NCBI GenBank assembly: GCA_006503475.1
Contig: RSEH01000221.1
Span: 17,341-81,340 of the forward strand
Length of the DNA: 64,000 nucleotides
Direction: 5' to 3'
Origin: Stentor roeselii
Lineage: Eukaryota > Ciliophora > Heterotrichea > Heterotrichida > Stentoridae
Made by a program: the position numbers and the translations under genes. Of the stretch, positions 47,301 to 57,000 are shown piece by piece (positions within the stretch are counted from its first letter, which is position 1; each line of letters opens with the position of its first letter). The notes under the pieces were generated by a model. The model was given only the letters and a program-made list of their open reading frames with translations. It searched no databases and was not told where the DNA came from.

Positions 47301-48788
47301 GGAAAAAGTGCGAAAGTCGTGATTCCTTGTTACGTTGACTTTGAAGTAGCACGTAAAGTGTTAGGCTTCTTCGACCCTGCTGAGATCTCTTTAAAAAAAT
47401 GTACAAGTTACGAGTCAGTCATTTACGTTCACTTCAAATCACGAGAAGCTGCAGAGTACTTCATTCATAACTACCGCCCTACCTTTCAAAGTCACTTATC
47501 AGTTTCTTCTGCTTCAGTTAAAATTGTTGCTGATGGAATCTCTATTCCTAAAGAACTCTGCAAGGTCTCTGGACTTGAAAAGTACGTCAACCTCATCAGG
47601 AATACTTACAGGGCACAGGTTTATTGCAACCTTCGCAAAAAGAAGATTTTTTCACAGTTTGATGAACTTTCACTTGCTGCACAACAGAAAATATTTCAGT
47701 TGGTTAATAATGATACACTTGAAGTACCTCAGGTTGTTTGGAATATGATTGTCAATAGTTTTCATTTTATTGATGGGGAAGAGTTTAATTTTGAAGAGTT
47801 TCAGTTGCAGAAAGATGTGTCGTGTATTTATGTACAGAATATTAAAATGATTCAGATTTTTGGACTTCCTGAGGAAAGGGCGGAATTTTTAGAGTATTTG
47901 AAACATTTTATTTCGGATATTATGAATGATCTTGTTACTGTGGATTTTGAAATTGATAAAAAGAAGAAAAAGTTTGTAATCTTGAATGAGTTGTTCTCCA
48001 GATTCCCTAATATTGATTTTATGCTAGACGATCAAAACTCTCGAAAGTTCACCGCCTCCGGGATATCCAAAGACATCCAAAACTTATCTACCCTCTTCTA
48101 CGACGGAAAGTCTCCTTTAACTCAAATAGAAGAATGCGAAGTTTGCGGAAAAAACAAATCAAAAAATTCTCACAAACTCGGAATTTGCGGTCATTCAATT
48201 CACAAGTCCTGTTTCGTAGACCATTTAAAAAGCAACATGACAGCTTCATTGATTCCCATAACTTGTTTTTTATGTCAAAAATTAGTATGTTTTGAAGACC
48301 TGGTAATGATTTGCCCATATGAAATCATGAAGCTTATTGAAAAAATCGCCTTGTCGAAGTTCATCAAATGTTCAGGAAAGGACAGGTTCGAAGTCTGTGA
48401 AATTCCGAACTGTGGGTATATATATGAGAAAAATTCAATAGATATTGAAAAAATGACCAGGTATTGCCCTAAGTGCAACTTTAGTGTTTGTATCAAGTGC
48501 AAGTCTCCTGCGACTTTGAAGTATCACAGCATTGAATGCGAAAAAAGGTGGATTTTTAATAATGATAGACTTCTCACGTCTTGGCTTATGAATAATGCTT
48601 CTACTTGTCCTAAGTGTGGAATTTCTATTGAGAAGTCTGGAGGGTGTAATCATATGACTTGTGATATGTGTGGAGTGCATTATTGTTTCATTTGTTTGAA
48701 AGAGATAACTGAGAAACCAATTATTGAGCATTATAGTGTTCAGAATACCTTGTGTTATAGGAGGTACATTAACCCTGGCTCACAGTAA
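44355..48788 (+). CDS. DEAH-box helicase fused to an RBR (RING-IBR-RING) E3 ligase module
   Basis: One intronless frame of 1477 residues. The N-terminal half is a DEAH/RHA-type helicase: Walker A TGTGKSSQ (Lys110), motif II LDDIH (204-207) where DEAH is usual, motif III FFSASL, and motif VI QRRGRTGR. A HA2-like helical region follows. The middle (about 780-1240) has RRM- or KH-like folds. The C-terminus is an RBR: RING1 from Cys1261 (CEVCGKNKSKN...CGHSIHKSC), IBR (CGYIYEKN, CPKCNFSVCIKC) and RING2 (CPKCGISIEKSGGCNHMTC) with the predicted catalytic Cys1431. Plants have the same helicase-RBR order in DEAH11/DEAH12. It probably ubiquitinates RNA-bound proteins; the substrate is unknown. Confidence 0.93.
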   Translation: MDYESLKNWLLAGLSEIESKVSENCRHTFKESAGYYCTMVENLIFDDEEPSKHLDIRMIKDKQGYFNKCLSIEKIVSNIVLPIYKNKNRIVNAITYHNFFILISPTGTGKSSQVPLFFLCSPIFQDTSILIIESNKLSAKSLSTKVKEDLLHISEVKSCTNPNKFSNTSSSSLIYFDELTFLSILLEESLSENPFPSTKVIILDDIHEYNSAMEVILCLLLRIIKTKRPDLRLTFFSASLNDAELESYLSTFFEDGFNLRPGVFCEDKLLLRSAKIKVTQKLFDIKEIFANEGNYNLKETSRVVERVLLDEDSKKIMVFVASDEETYELKSLLNNRNDNLTIFIANKRTENISSKLFFRKLQPFERMIIIATNFFEGAITIPDVTHVIDTGKEKTLQIKGIDVYESSKTSISMSSAIQRRGRTGRESVGSCILLYTEAEQKNFQPFRSPKIDSEALDSIFLILTKHRVDPWSLELLHPLSQMQFELTYRKLWMMEALDVVKLEEPHQSLMTEIGELAMQLKIEVFQASMIIRGRFYFESILMACVIESSESFIDYQRQSDESYLFFNQNIDDFTIQLVLARHFCSIRCENCAKLFQNFSPRSLNDYLQFISTSCKNCAGLRNAWGSRLKIRGRLIKLALKVCRRLLKKIDSQGKTIKTLLNDDHYAKEQKFMNNTLDLVLGRELLQTYLKLADLLKILVLKVFSHNICENISNSQVTAFRHMRNEFIAVPGENSFYKAIKEKDFIVCKFFEKNKNRYRVKLAVGFSYEEIKNNGRAILKNFQVKKHDFQLFSFPNVGEKFSRMLKVHDGRFLDKVEEELSKKLESFLMIYSKSESCFKVLTKKQSAEDCSRVMNFCIRKLFNLIEINEKVHHSVGDNYLAILSLGYEIKELVSPKNEIRYKITGLDTSVPAAMYIKDIKKTFAVKYISIEKVGNLYEAFLYFSNHKEAEEAQRLLRILPLKGSKAVKEKIFEMEPLTDGAFKGKSAKVVIPCYVDFEVARKVLGFFDPAEISLKKCTSYESVIYVHFKSREAAEYFIHNYRPTFQSHLSVSSASVKIVADGISIPKELCKVSGLEKYVNLIRNTYRAQVYCNLRKKKIFSQFDELSLAAQQKIFQLVNNDTLEVPQVVWNMIVNSFHFIDGEEFNFEEFQLQKDVSCIYVQNIKMIQIFGLPEERAEFLEYLKHFISDIMNDLVTVDFEIDKKKKKFVILNELFSRFPNIDFMLDDQNSRKFTASGISKDIQNLSTLFYDGKSPLTQIEECEVCGKNKSKNSHKLGICGHSIHKSCFVDHLKSNMTASLIPITCFLCQKLVCFEDLVMICPYEIMKLIEKIALSKFIKCSGKDRFEVCEIPNCGYIYEKNSIDIEKMTRYCPKCNFSVCIKCKSPATLKYHSIECEKRWIFNNDRLLTSWLMNNASTCPKCGISIEKSGGCNHMTCDMCGVHYCFICLKEITEKPIIEHYSVQNTLCYRRYINPGSQ

Positions 48789-49892
48789 ATCAAGATATTG
48801 ATGGATTTATCAATGACACAGTTTAAGTTAGTTTAATTCATTTATAGTGAATAATTAGATAAATTCTTTGGTTATTTTTTGGTATATTATAAGTTGGATG
48901 ATTTAATTCATGCTCATGAACTTATCAAGAAAGTTTATTTATTGATTTTAGTTATTAGATATTAATTTTATATTCTAGTCATAATAAGCTTGATGAAGAT
49001 TTTTTATAATTAATTCTTGTAAATTTTTGAAATTTCTTATCTTATCTTAGAGTGTTGGAATAAAAACAGATCAGATGAGAAAGTAAAAATTAGACTTATT
49101 GATGGCAAAGTATTGAGAAACTTAAAACTGTGGCCTGTGGTTCATGGTCACGTTTTTCAGTTTAAATAAAAATCCTGTCTGTTTATTTGTTACCTTTAGT
49201 GAAGTACTTGATTTGTAAAATAACAAACGAATCCAGCTCACTCTTGATAGTTTAAAGCACTGCCCAATAACCAAAAATACGTCACCCTGATACAAATCGC
49301 TTCTTTAAATAGTAATCATCAACTCAAAGCTCTTTATTTTGGCAGAAGTGAATTAAAGAAAAAGATTCAACAACATCTGCACTTTACTTGGTATTCGATA
49401 CATGTATTTCAGTTCTTAAAAGGTATAGTGGCTTTCTCTAATGTTTTCGATGGACTCAGAAGGAGATGAATTTGCTTAATTTGAGGTAAATTTAGGCGGA
49501 CTGAAAAATAAATGCTTGTCTTCATCTCAATTCTCAAGTCTTGCCTCAGTGATTCTAATATTGACGTTTAACCCAAGACCGACGAAGGGTTCATGACTCG
49601 TGCTGGGCAAATCAAGGTGTTCATTTACCAAGGTCATCAGACAACGGCAAATCGAATGAACTCTAGGATAGGATATCTAGACCACTTAATAAAACCATCT
49701 CATCTTCATGTCTTCTAAGATTCAGTTTTCACCATTTTGGCTAGAATCAGGTTTTCGTGCAATTTTAATTTTCGTAAAATTGTTATAAATTTATCAGAAA
49801 TCAAATTCATTAACTATTGATACCTTTTAAGATAATTTTAGAAGCTCTATCTATAAAGAGCATTAAAATATAGACAGAATAGAGTTAATATA
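48789..49892. other. 1.1-kb intergenic region
   Basis: No gene I can support. The first 300 nt are AT-rich. About 49100-49740 has more balanced base composition than other gaps and a 41-codon open frame (49593-49718), but no recognisable protein, tRNA or repeat. The last 150 nt are AT-rich leading to the ATG at 49893. Confidence 0.45.
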
Positions 49893-52800
49893 ATGGGAAA
49901 TAAACCTAGTACAGATGAACATGTTTCAGTGAAAAGTGAACCAAGTGAGGTTGAAAACTCTTCTAAATCTGAAGAAAGTAAAATACTTCAAAGCGAAAAT
50001 TCCAAAAACAGTAGAGAAATCAATAAATCTTCTAAAACCTTAACAATCGAAAATGATTTTCAAGAAATCTCTAAAAACTCAAACGAGTCCATCGAAAAAG
50101 GAATCCAATCCTATAATCAAATATATAAATTTGTAATAGACACTGCCCAAAACTATAAGATCGAAAAGTTTCTAATAGATGAACCTGAAGTTCAGAATCT
50201 CGAATCATCATTGCCTGAAAAGATGAAGTTTTTAGGTCTTTACGGCGATTCCACCCTGATAAAAACTTTCATAGAAGACTGTTTCGAAGAGCTACTGACT
50301 TCTTTCCCGTCATTAGAAGGAGTTTATTTATTCCTTAATGAAAATAACGAGAGTCAAGGAATACTTGCATATATCACAGAGGACAACTCACTTTACACAA
50401 GTAAGCCGATGAAATTAGGAAACAGAAGCATTTCAATTATAAGAATTTTATCAGACATATGCTTGAGAATAGTCGCCTGCATCCCTGATGAAATCTTGGA
50501 AAACTGGCAATATTCAGAAGACGGCAAACATAACCCATTCATTCCTAAAATACTCAGAGGAGCAATTGCTAAAATGGAAACTCGAGTAATTACAGAAAGT
50601 AGCTTAAAACGAATGAAAAATAAAAATTATGCTAAAAATAAATCAATTTTTCACCTTCCAATGGATAATTCAAAATTTTTGTTTTCTTTTGAGTTCAGCA
50701 ACTCGAGAGAAGAAATTTCTGGAAAACTTGAAGTTGAATGTGAAAATTTGCTTCAAGGTTTGAAGACTCTTGAGGAAAACTCGAAAGATGCAATACTGGG
50801 ATTTATTGACCAGTTTTTTATTGACTTAGGATTTATTGCTGTTGATAAGTCTAGAGCCAGAAAAGATTTAAATAGTGTTTTGGTTGGATATGTTCAGAAT
50901 GTTGACAAAAAAATTACACAAGTTTTGAAAGAAATTTTTGATGATTTTAAAGAGGAAAAGTTTGTTTTTAAAGAGTCTTTTAAGATATTTAAGTCTCGGT
51001 ATAGAGTTTTACTGTGTAAGGATAGTGATTTTGATTTTTTTGAGGACTTGAATAAAATTTCGAATGATTTTTCTAGTCAAGGTTTGATTCAATCGATCAT
51101 TGAAGATAAATTTAACAGATTTTTCAAACCAAAAGATCCGAAAAGTATTAAAACTTTTGTTAAAAATACTTTGGATATTTTAGTTGAAAAGTGCAATAGT
51201 TTTAAAATGCCAGATCATAATCAAATCACTGAAGAGTTAATAAAGATTGCTGGAAAACAGAAAAATAAATCTGAAATATTGTCAAATTTTGCTAAATATC
51301 TACCAAAATCTCTAAATTTAAAATTCCCAGAAATTCTCTTAAAAAAAGTTGAAAATTCGTTAAAATCATTTGAAAATTTTATCAAAACCGCAGACAAATC
51401 AGTAACCGAAAAAATTATCACAAGGATTGAAGAAGATCTTCCAGTAAATCAAGTTTTATTCAGTTTAATGAGATCTAGAATTGAATTTGAAATCCATGGG
51501 ACTAAAATCGAATCTTCAACAAAAAGTCTAAAGAAACTCTTCCAATGTATCATATCAGTGCGAGCCCCTATCGTGAAACAAGTAGTTTTTTTTTCCAATC
51601 AATTTTGCTACGCCTTCATCAAAAATATTCAAGAATCAAAAACTCACGTAATAAGATTCAACCCATTTCTAAAATCAAAAGAAAACTATGAAATACTTGA
51701 AGAAATCGAAGACAGTAACGTTTTTGTAGCCTGGGGTTCGAATGTGAATAAATTTGTTATTTTTTTGAATACGAAGAAGACTGCATATCATGGCTCTTTA
51801 TTTCAAAATAAATTTATTCAATTGGATATTGAGCTGAAAATTTATGGAAAAAAAATTAATGTTGTTTTGAGTTCTCATTATATTCATAAAACTCGAAAAC
51901 TTTACATTTTGAATGAAAATGGGATTTTGTATAAAAAGGAACTTTCTAATGATTTTATTGGTATTGAACAAGTTACTACTTTTAATGCTCAAACTGGAGA
52001 AAAATTCACTTTTTCTTCAAGATGTGGAGAACAGTTCAGAGATTTTGATATCACACCAGATGAGCAAGTTTTCGTTATGCAGACTGAAAATTTCATTGAA
52101 TGCTTCAACAAAGATCTTAACTTTCTATATGATGTTAAGTTAAAAAGTTCATTTGAGTCATTTAAAACTCTTCATATTGATAACCAATACATCTTACTGA
52201 TAAAATCCAGAAAATTTAAATTGTTTCAATTGAACACTCCTCAAAGAATTTCTGTGATTAGCACAAACAAGATAATAAAAGAAATAATTGAAGGAAATCC
52301 AATCTTAGACCTTCATCAACTTGGAATAATAAAATTCGGTCCAATCTTACAAGAAACTCTTATCACAAAAGGAAGAAGGTCTCTAGGATACTACCTGGAA
52401 GCCGAAGATGATTTAAGAGTCTCTTCATATCTTTCCCACCTTTCAAAAGTTTCCGATTCTTTCGACATTTTAAACTACGTAAACCCTTCAAAAGCCTTCA
52501 AACACTTAAAAAAAACCAAAAAATCCTCATTTTCACTCACAGTCCTCACAAGGCTTCCTCTTCACCTGGCAGTGATCGAGCTAGGAAATCTGAAACCTCT
52601 TCAAAATGGTGAAAATAATTTCGACAAATTAATAAAAAACATAAAAAAACAATCTTTTCTAGAAAGTCTCACAAAATACATAAAATTCACATGTTTTGAA
52701 AAAGTTTTAGAAAAAATTGATGATTTACTCGTTTTTTCCATCATTGGTCGACAGTCTTCTGGAAAAAGTTATCTTCTTAATCGAATTGTTGGAACTCGAT

Positions 52801-53975
52801 TTGATGTGGCTGCTGAAAGATGCACTGAAGGAATTTGGATGGGAATCGGAAAAATCAATGAAAAGTTTGTAGTTGTTTTTGATTGTGAAGGAATGTTTAC
52901 TGTTGAAAGATCGACTCAGGAAGAAATTAAACTTTGTCTGTTTCTTTCGAGCTTGTCTGATTTGGTTATATTGAACTCTGACTTGAGCTCTGGAAAACAA
53001 ATTATTACCTTGTTTAATCAATTTGCTTCTGGAGTTGATAGGATTAGAGGTGATAAACTTTTTGGAGGGATACTTGATATTACTTTTAGGGATATTCCAG
53101 ATGGACAAGGAGAAGGGGCTTCAACTGAATTCGAAAAATTTCTAAATACCCTGGTTTCAGCCCAGCAACAAGAAACACTAATGAAACTATTTAACCAAAA
53201 TTTTTACAATTCTCAATATCACAACTTCGAAAACGAAATATTTGAGCAAGAAATAAGTAAATCAAGAGAAAAATATTCTAAAATATCCCAAAAATGGGGA
53301 AATGGCCAAACTCTTTGCCAATACATTAAAATTGTACTTGCTCAGATATATTCAGATCTAAAAACAAGCTCTAATGAAGAGCTTTTAAAACTAAAAATAG
53401 ACAAAGTAAAAAAAATACTTGAAAAATCACTGAGTGACATAGTAAAAGCTGAAAAAATATTAGGAAAAAAGTGTGTTAATGTAAATTTTGAATTTGGCAG
53501 GAAGACCTGTTCCTTTGACATTCCGATCTCGAGTTATAAAAAGAACCCTGAGGACCCACTCTCTCATTTCAAAACATTTTTTCAAACAGAAGAAACTAAA
53601 AGATTTGAAATGTTTTTACACAATGAATGGTTTTTTCAAATGCAAGAAAACGTCAAAAAATTCACAGAAAACCGGAAATCTCTTTATTTAGAAAACTTGA
53701 AAAAAGATTTAATTGAAATAGGTGTTGAATCAAGGACCATGGAACAAGAATGTTTAATATTCGAGCACTTACTAGAAATTCCTTCATTTTGTTTAAAGAA
53801 ATGTAAAATTTGCTATTTTATGTGTACCCTTCCATCAGATCATCTAACAGAATGCTCATGCTGCACGAACCATTGTTGCAAGGACAGCTGCGATTTCTGT
53901 GAATCTTTTTCATACTGTTCAAAAGAAGCAGGACACATTGGAAAGCATCTCTGTGAAACAGTGAATCACACTTAG
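49893..53975 (+). CDS. Very large GBP/VLIG-like GTPase, short paralog
   Basis: An intronless 1360-residue protein. It begins MGNKPST, a myristoylation-type start, followed by about 75 disordered Ser/Glu/Lys residues. Residues 80-225 are a conserved domain (FLGLYGDSTLIK, GNRSISIIRILSD). A helical region follows, then a strand-rich region at about 560-820 (VAWGSNVNKFVIFLN, YHGSLFQNKFI) that could be a propeller. The GB1/RHD3-type G domain starts near 945: P-loop GRQSSGKSYLLNRIVG (952-967), DCEGMF (997) and RD in FRDIPDGQGEG (1066), as in guanylate-binding proteins. A helical stalk leads to a short Cys-rich end (CKICYFMC, CSCCTNHCC), where it stops. Its convergent paralog continues for several hundred residues. 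GBP-class proteins are GTP-driven self-assembling proteins, often in host defence. Confidence 0.9.
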   Translation: MGNKPSTDEHVSVKSEPSEVENSSKSEESKILQSENSKNSREINKSSKTLTIENDFQEISKNSNESIEKGIQSYNQIYKFVIDTAQNYKIEKFLIDEPEVQNLESSLPEKMKFLGLYGDSTLIKTFIEDCFEELLTSFPSLEGVYLFLNENNESQGILAYITEDNSLYTSKPMKLGNRSISIIRILSDICLRIVACIPDEILENWQYSEDGKHNPFIPKILRGAIAKMETRVITESSLKRMKNKNYAKNKSIFHLPMDNSKFLFSFEFSNSREEISGKLEVECENLLQGLKTLEENSKDAILGFIDQFFIDLGFIAVDKSRARKDLNSVLVGYVQNVDKKITQVLKEIFDDFKEEKFVFKESFKIFKSRYRVLLCKDSDFDFFEDLNKISNDFSSQGLIQSIIEDKFNRFFKPKDPKSIKTFVKNTLDILVEKCNSFKMPDHNQITEELIKIAGKQKNKSEILSNFAKYLPKSLNLKFPEILLKKVENSLKSFENFIKTADKSVTEKIITRIEEDLPVNQVLFSLMRSRIEFEIHGTKIESSTKSLKKLFQCIISVRAPIVKQVVFFSNQFCYAFIKNIQESKTHVIRFNPFLKSKENYEILEEIEDSNVFVAWGSNVNKFVIFLNTKKTAYHGSLFQNKFIQLDIELKIYGKKINVVLSSHYIHKTRKLYILNENGILYKKELSNDFIGIEQVTTFNAQTGEKFTFSSRCGEQFRDFDITPDEQVFVMQTENFIECFNKDLNFLYDVKLKSSFESFKTLHIDNQYILLIKSRKFKLFQLNTPQRISVISTNKIIKEIIEGNPILDLHQLGIIKFGPILQETLITKGRRSLGYYLEAEDDLRVSSYLSHLSKVSDSFDILNYVNPSKAFKHLKKTKKSSFSLTVLTRLPLHLAVIELGNLKPLQNGENNFDKLIKNIKKQSFLESLTKYIKFTCFEKVLEKIDDLLVFSIIGRQSSGKSYLLNRIVGTRFDVAAERCTEGIWMGIGKINEKFVVVFDCEGMFTVERSTQEEIKLCLFLSSLSDLVILNSDLSSGKQIITLFNQFASGVDRIRGDKLFGGILDITFRDIPDGQGEGASTEFEKFLNTLVSAQQQETLMKLFNQNFYNSQYHNFENEIFEQEISKSREKYSKISQKWGNGQTLCQYIKIVLAQIYSDLKTSSNEELLKLKIDKVKKILEKSLSDIVKAEKILGKKCVNVNFEFGRKTCSFDIPISSYKKNPEDPLSHFKTFFQTEETKRFEMFLHNEWFFQMQENVKKFTENRKSLYLENLKKDLIEIGVESRTMEQECLIFEHLLEIPSFCLKKCKICYFMCTLPSDHLTECSCCTNHCCKDSCDFCESFSYCSKEAGHIGKHLCETVNHT

Positions 53976-54048
53976 CAAGTCTTAATCCTTAACTAAAATT
54001 CTCAAAATATTTTTTAAAGATTTTATCAAATCATTAAATTTATCTAAT

Positions 54049-57000
54049 CTATTTCTTTGATTTCGGTGCATAAACGAAATTTGTTTCAATCGTCGCGATC
54101 ACAGTATTCGTGACACTCATCTCGAAGCTATCAATATTATCAAGATTCATGACGATAATTTCATTATTATACTCTCTCTGAAACAAATCAACAGTAGCAT
54201 TAAGAAGATTCCCAAGTTTTACAAAGATAAACTGGGTTTGATTTGCTTTCATGTCGCTTAAAAGCCGAGGCCATTTAAACCCACAAGGGCATCCATTGGG
54301 ATGAGTAGTTCCATTTCCGAATTCAATGCCATGAGGGCAGTCATCAGCCACTAAAATATAAAGCCTTCCACTTCCCATTCTATATCTAAGCTGATTCGCA
54401 TTTGCAATTCCATCAATCAAGGCCTCTCCCCACATCCCCCCGCCTCCACTGACAGTCATACTTGCGATAAACTGAGAGGCATTCATGGGATCTCCATCAT
54501 AAAGGTTCAAACTCTTCGGAAATATAGAAACTGGATTGTTACTCGGAAAATTTCCATGGTCAGGGTAATGATCAGTATACCCAACAATAGCAAACTTGTT
54601 ACATTCACTTCCCCATTTATTCAAAAGATTCAAAATAACCTTCTGGACTTTTGGAAAGCAAGAACCCATGCTACCAGTGCAGTCAATTACGAAAACAATG
54701 TCATAATTTCCTGAACCTTTATGAACACAAGGAAACTTATGATCTGCATAAGATTCAGAATTCGAATGAAAAAGATTCCCTTCACAAAAAACAACTTCTC
54801 CAGCAGTTTGATGAGAAGGATGACCACACATAAAACTACATTTTGCGAAAATAGCTTGAGCTGCAGGGTTTTTACTTTCAACTGGAGGGATCCAGCCATG
54901 TTTTTTCCAGAAAGTCTCACAACTGACCAGGTCATAATCGACTTTTAATTTACTTCCTGAGTCGAAATTTACTGAAGAATGAACTGCGAAGCCCTTGTCA
55001 GACTTTTCACAACATTTCAGTCCTCCTTGGCAGGGGATGGGGTGCTTGTGTCCTCGGCCTTTCTTTAAACAGTACTGGTCGCATATCTCTGGAATCGCTG
55101 AATCACCGGCAACGTATTGAACGGCTGTCTTGGTTTTATGAGAGTCGAAGACTTCTCCTTGGAAGACTGAGTCGGTTGATATGTATATCGCGTTGTCTTT
55201 GTTACGGTGTGAGTTTGAAAGATGGAAACCTCCGTGGTCTGACTCGAGTTCGCAGAAACATGCACAGTCAGGACATCTGTAAGCGCATATGTGCTTTGGA
55301 ACTGCGCAGATGTGCATGGATTCTTCGTGGGACAGGGTGAATGGCTCGATTTTTATATTGCAGGGCTTTTTTTCTGTTATTAGGTTGACGTATGGGTAAG
55401 TGAACTCGTTGTAACGATTTTTGTAGACTTTTGTGACGAATTCGGTACGCAATGAACATACTCCTGTACTTTCACAGATACCTGGACAGAGATGATCATT
55501 TCCACAAATATGCATTTTAATCATTTTATCCCACAAGCTAACCCCGTCCAAAGAATCATCATGAAAATGTTCTAAACTAGAGCAATTTTTCCCATCATTG
55601 AATACACACTTAAAAGGACACTTTTTAGTAGAGCAACAATGAACCGAATGTTCAACAACCCGATCTTTTTCACACAACTGTCCACACAACGAGAACATTT
55701 TGCAATTTTTTCCACAAGGATGAGAACCTGAGCATTTGCAATCCCCTTTATGAAAAGGTTCAAAAGTGCATTGATTTTTACAATTAGAAACTTGACATAA
55801 TTTCGTGCATTTATGTTCTTCTATTCCACAGATATGTCTTCCAGAATGCCCACCTTGAAGACTACATCTTTGAGTATTTTCACAAATCGAACATGAAAAC
55901 TTGCAGATATGGTCAGTGTTACAAGAACATTTAGAAGAATGTCCTGAAATAATAATACAAACTAATTCACATTTATTGCATTTTCTCATACAAAGTGAGT
56001 CGTGAGTCAGTTTCTGTTCAAGATAAAGAATCTCTCTTTCTATTTCTGGTAAAAATTCTTCCTTGGTAGGAAGGTTTGACTTTATGAAGTTTATTATGAG
56101 GGTATTTCGAGAATTGAAGAATTTTAACACCTGGGTGTTAAACTGCTCGAACCAAATGTTGTGATGAAAATTTTGAATGTTTTCTGATTTTTTTGATTTG
56201 AATGACTCGAAAAAGAAGTTTAAAGGATTTGAAGTGTCGCGATAGTATTCTCTTATTTTTACTTTGAATTTGAAATTTTGGTCTTCAACTTTAAACTTTC
56301 CAGTAAAACTATCATCTCCTAAATGTTTTTTCGCCTTTTCAGTGCTTTTTAAGATACTTTCTACTTTTTTCTTGATATTTTGAAGTTTAGTTTTAAACAT
56401 TCCTTCATCGACATTAGTGCTGATATCAGTGAATATCTGTGCAAGTACAGTTTTCATCATCATGATCAAAACTTTGCCATTTTCCCATTTTCTTTCTATT
56501 TCTTGAAAGTAACGTTTTCTTGAGTAGTCAATTTCATGGTTAAAAAGACTATTTTCGAAGTTGTGATATTGAGAGTTGTAAAACCCGCCTTTGAATAGTT
56601 TTGAAAGACTTTCCTTTCTTCCAGATTCAATTAAATTAGTCAGAAATCTTTCAAACTCATAAGCGGCTCCTTCTCCTTGACCATCAGGAATGTCTCTATA
56701 AGTGATATCAAGAGTAGCCTGAAACAATTTCTCACCTCGAAGCCTGTCGACTCCTGAAGCGAACTGGTCAAATAAAGTGATGATTTGCTTACCAGAGCTT
56801 AAGTCTGAGTTTAAAATGACCAGATCTGATAGACTTGATAAAAAAAGACATAATTTTATTTCTTCTTGTGCTGACCTTTCCACTGTAAACATCCCTTCGC
56901 AGTCAAAAACAACGATGAAGGTGTTTTTTATTTGGCCTATACCCATCCAGATACCTTCTGTGCATCTTTCTGCTGCTACGTCGAAACGAGTGCCGACTAT

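Noticed and set aside
49593-49718. 41-codon open frame in the 48.8-49.9 kb gap
   Set aside because: Short, no recognisable motif, and no A/T start tract before its ATG.
53958-53972. Intron-like GTGAATCACACTTAG at the end of the short GTPase gene
   Set aside because: It is 15 nt with A at position 10, but position 3 is G, unlike all ten supported introns. Splicing would only change the end to LCET-QVLILN followed by TAA, without restoring the Cys array.
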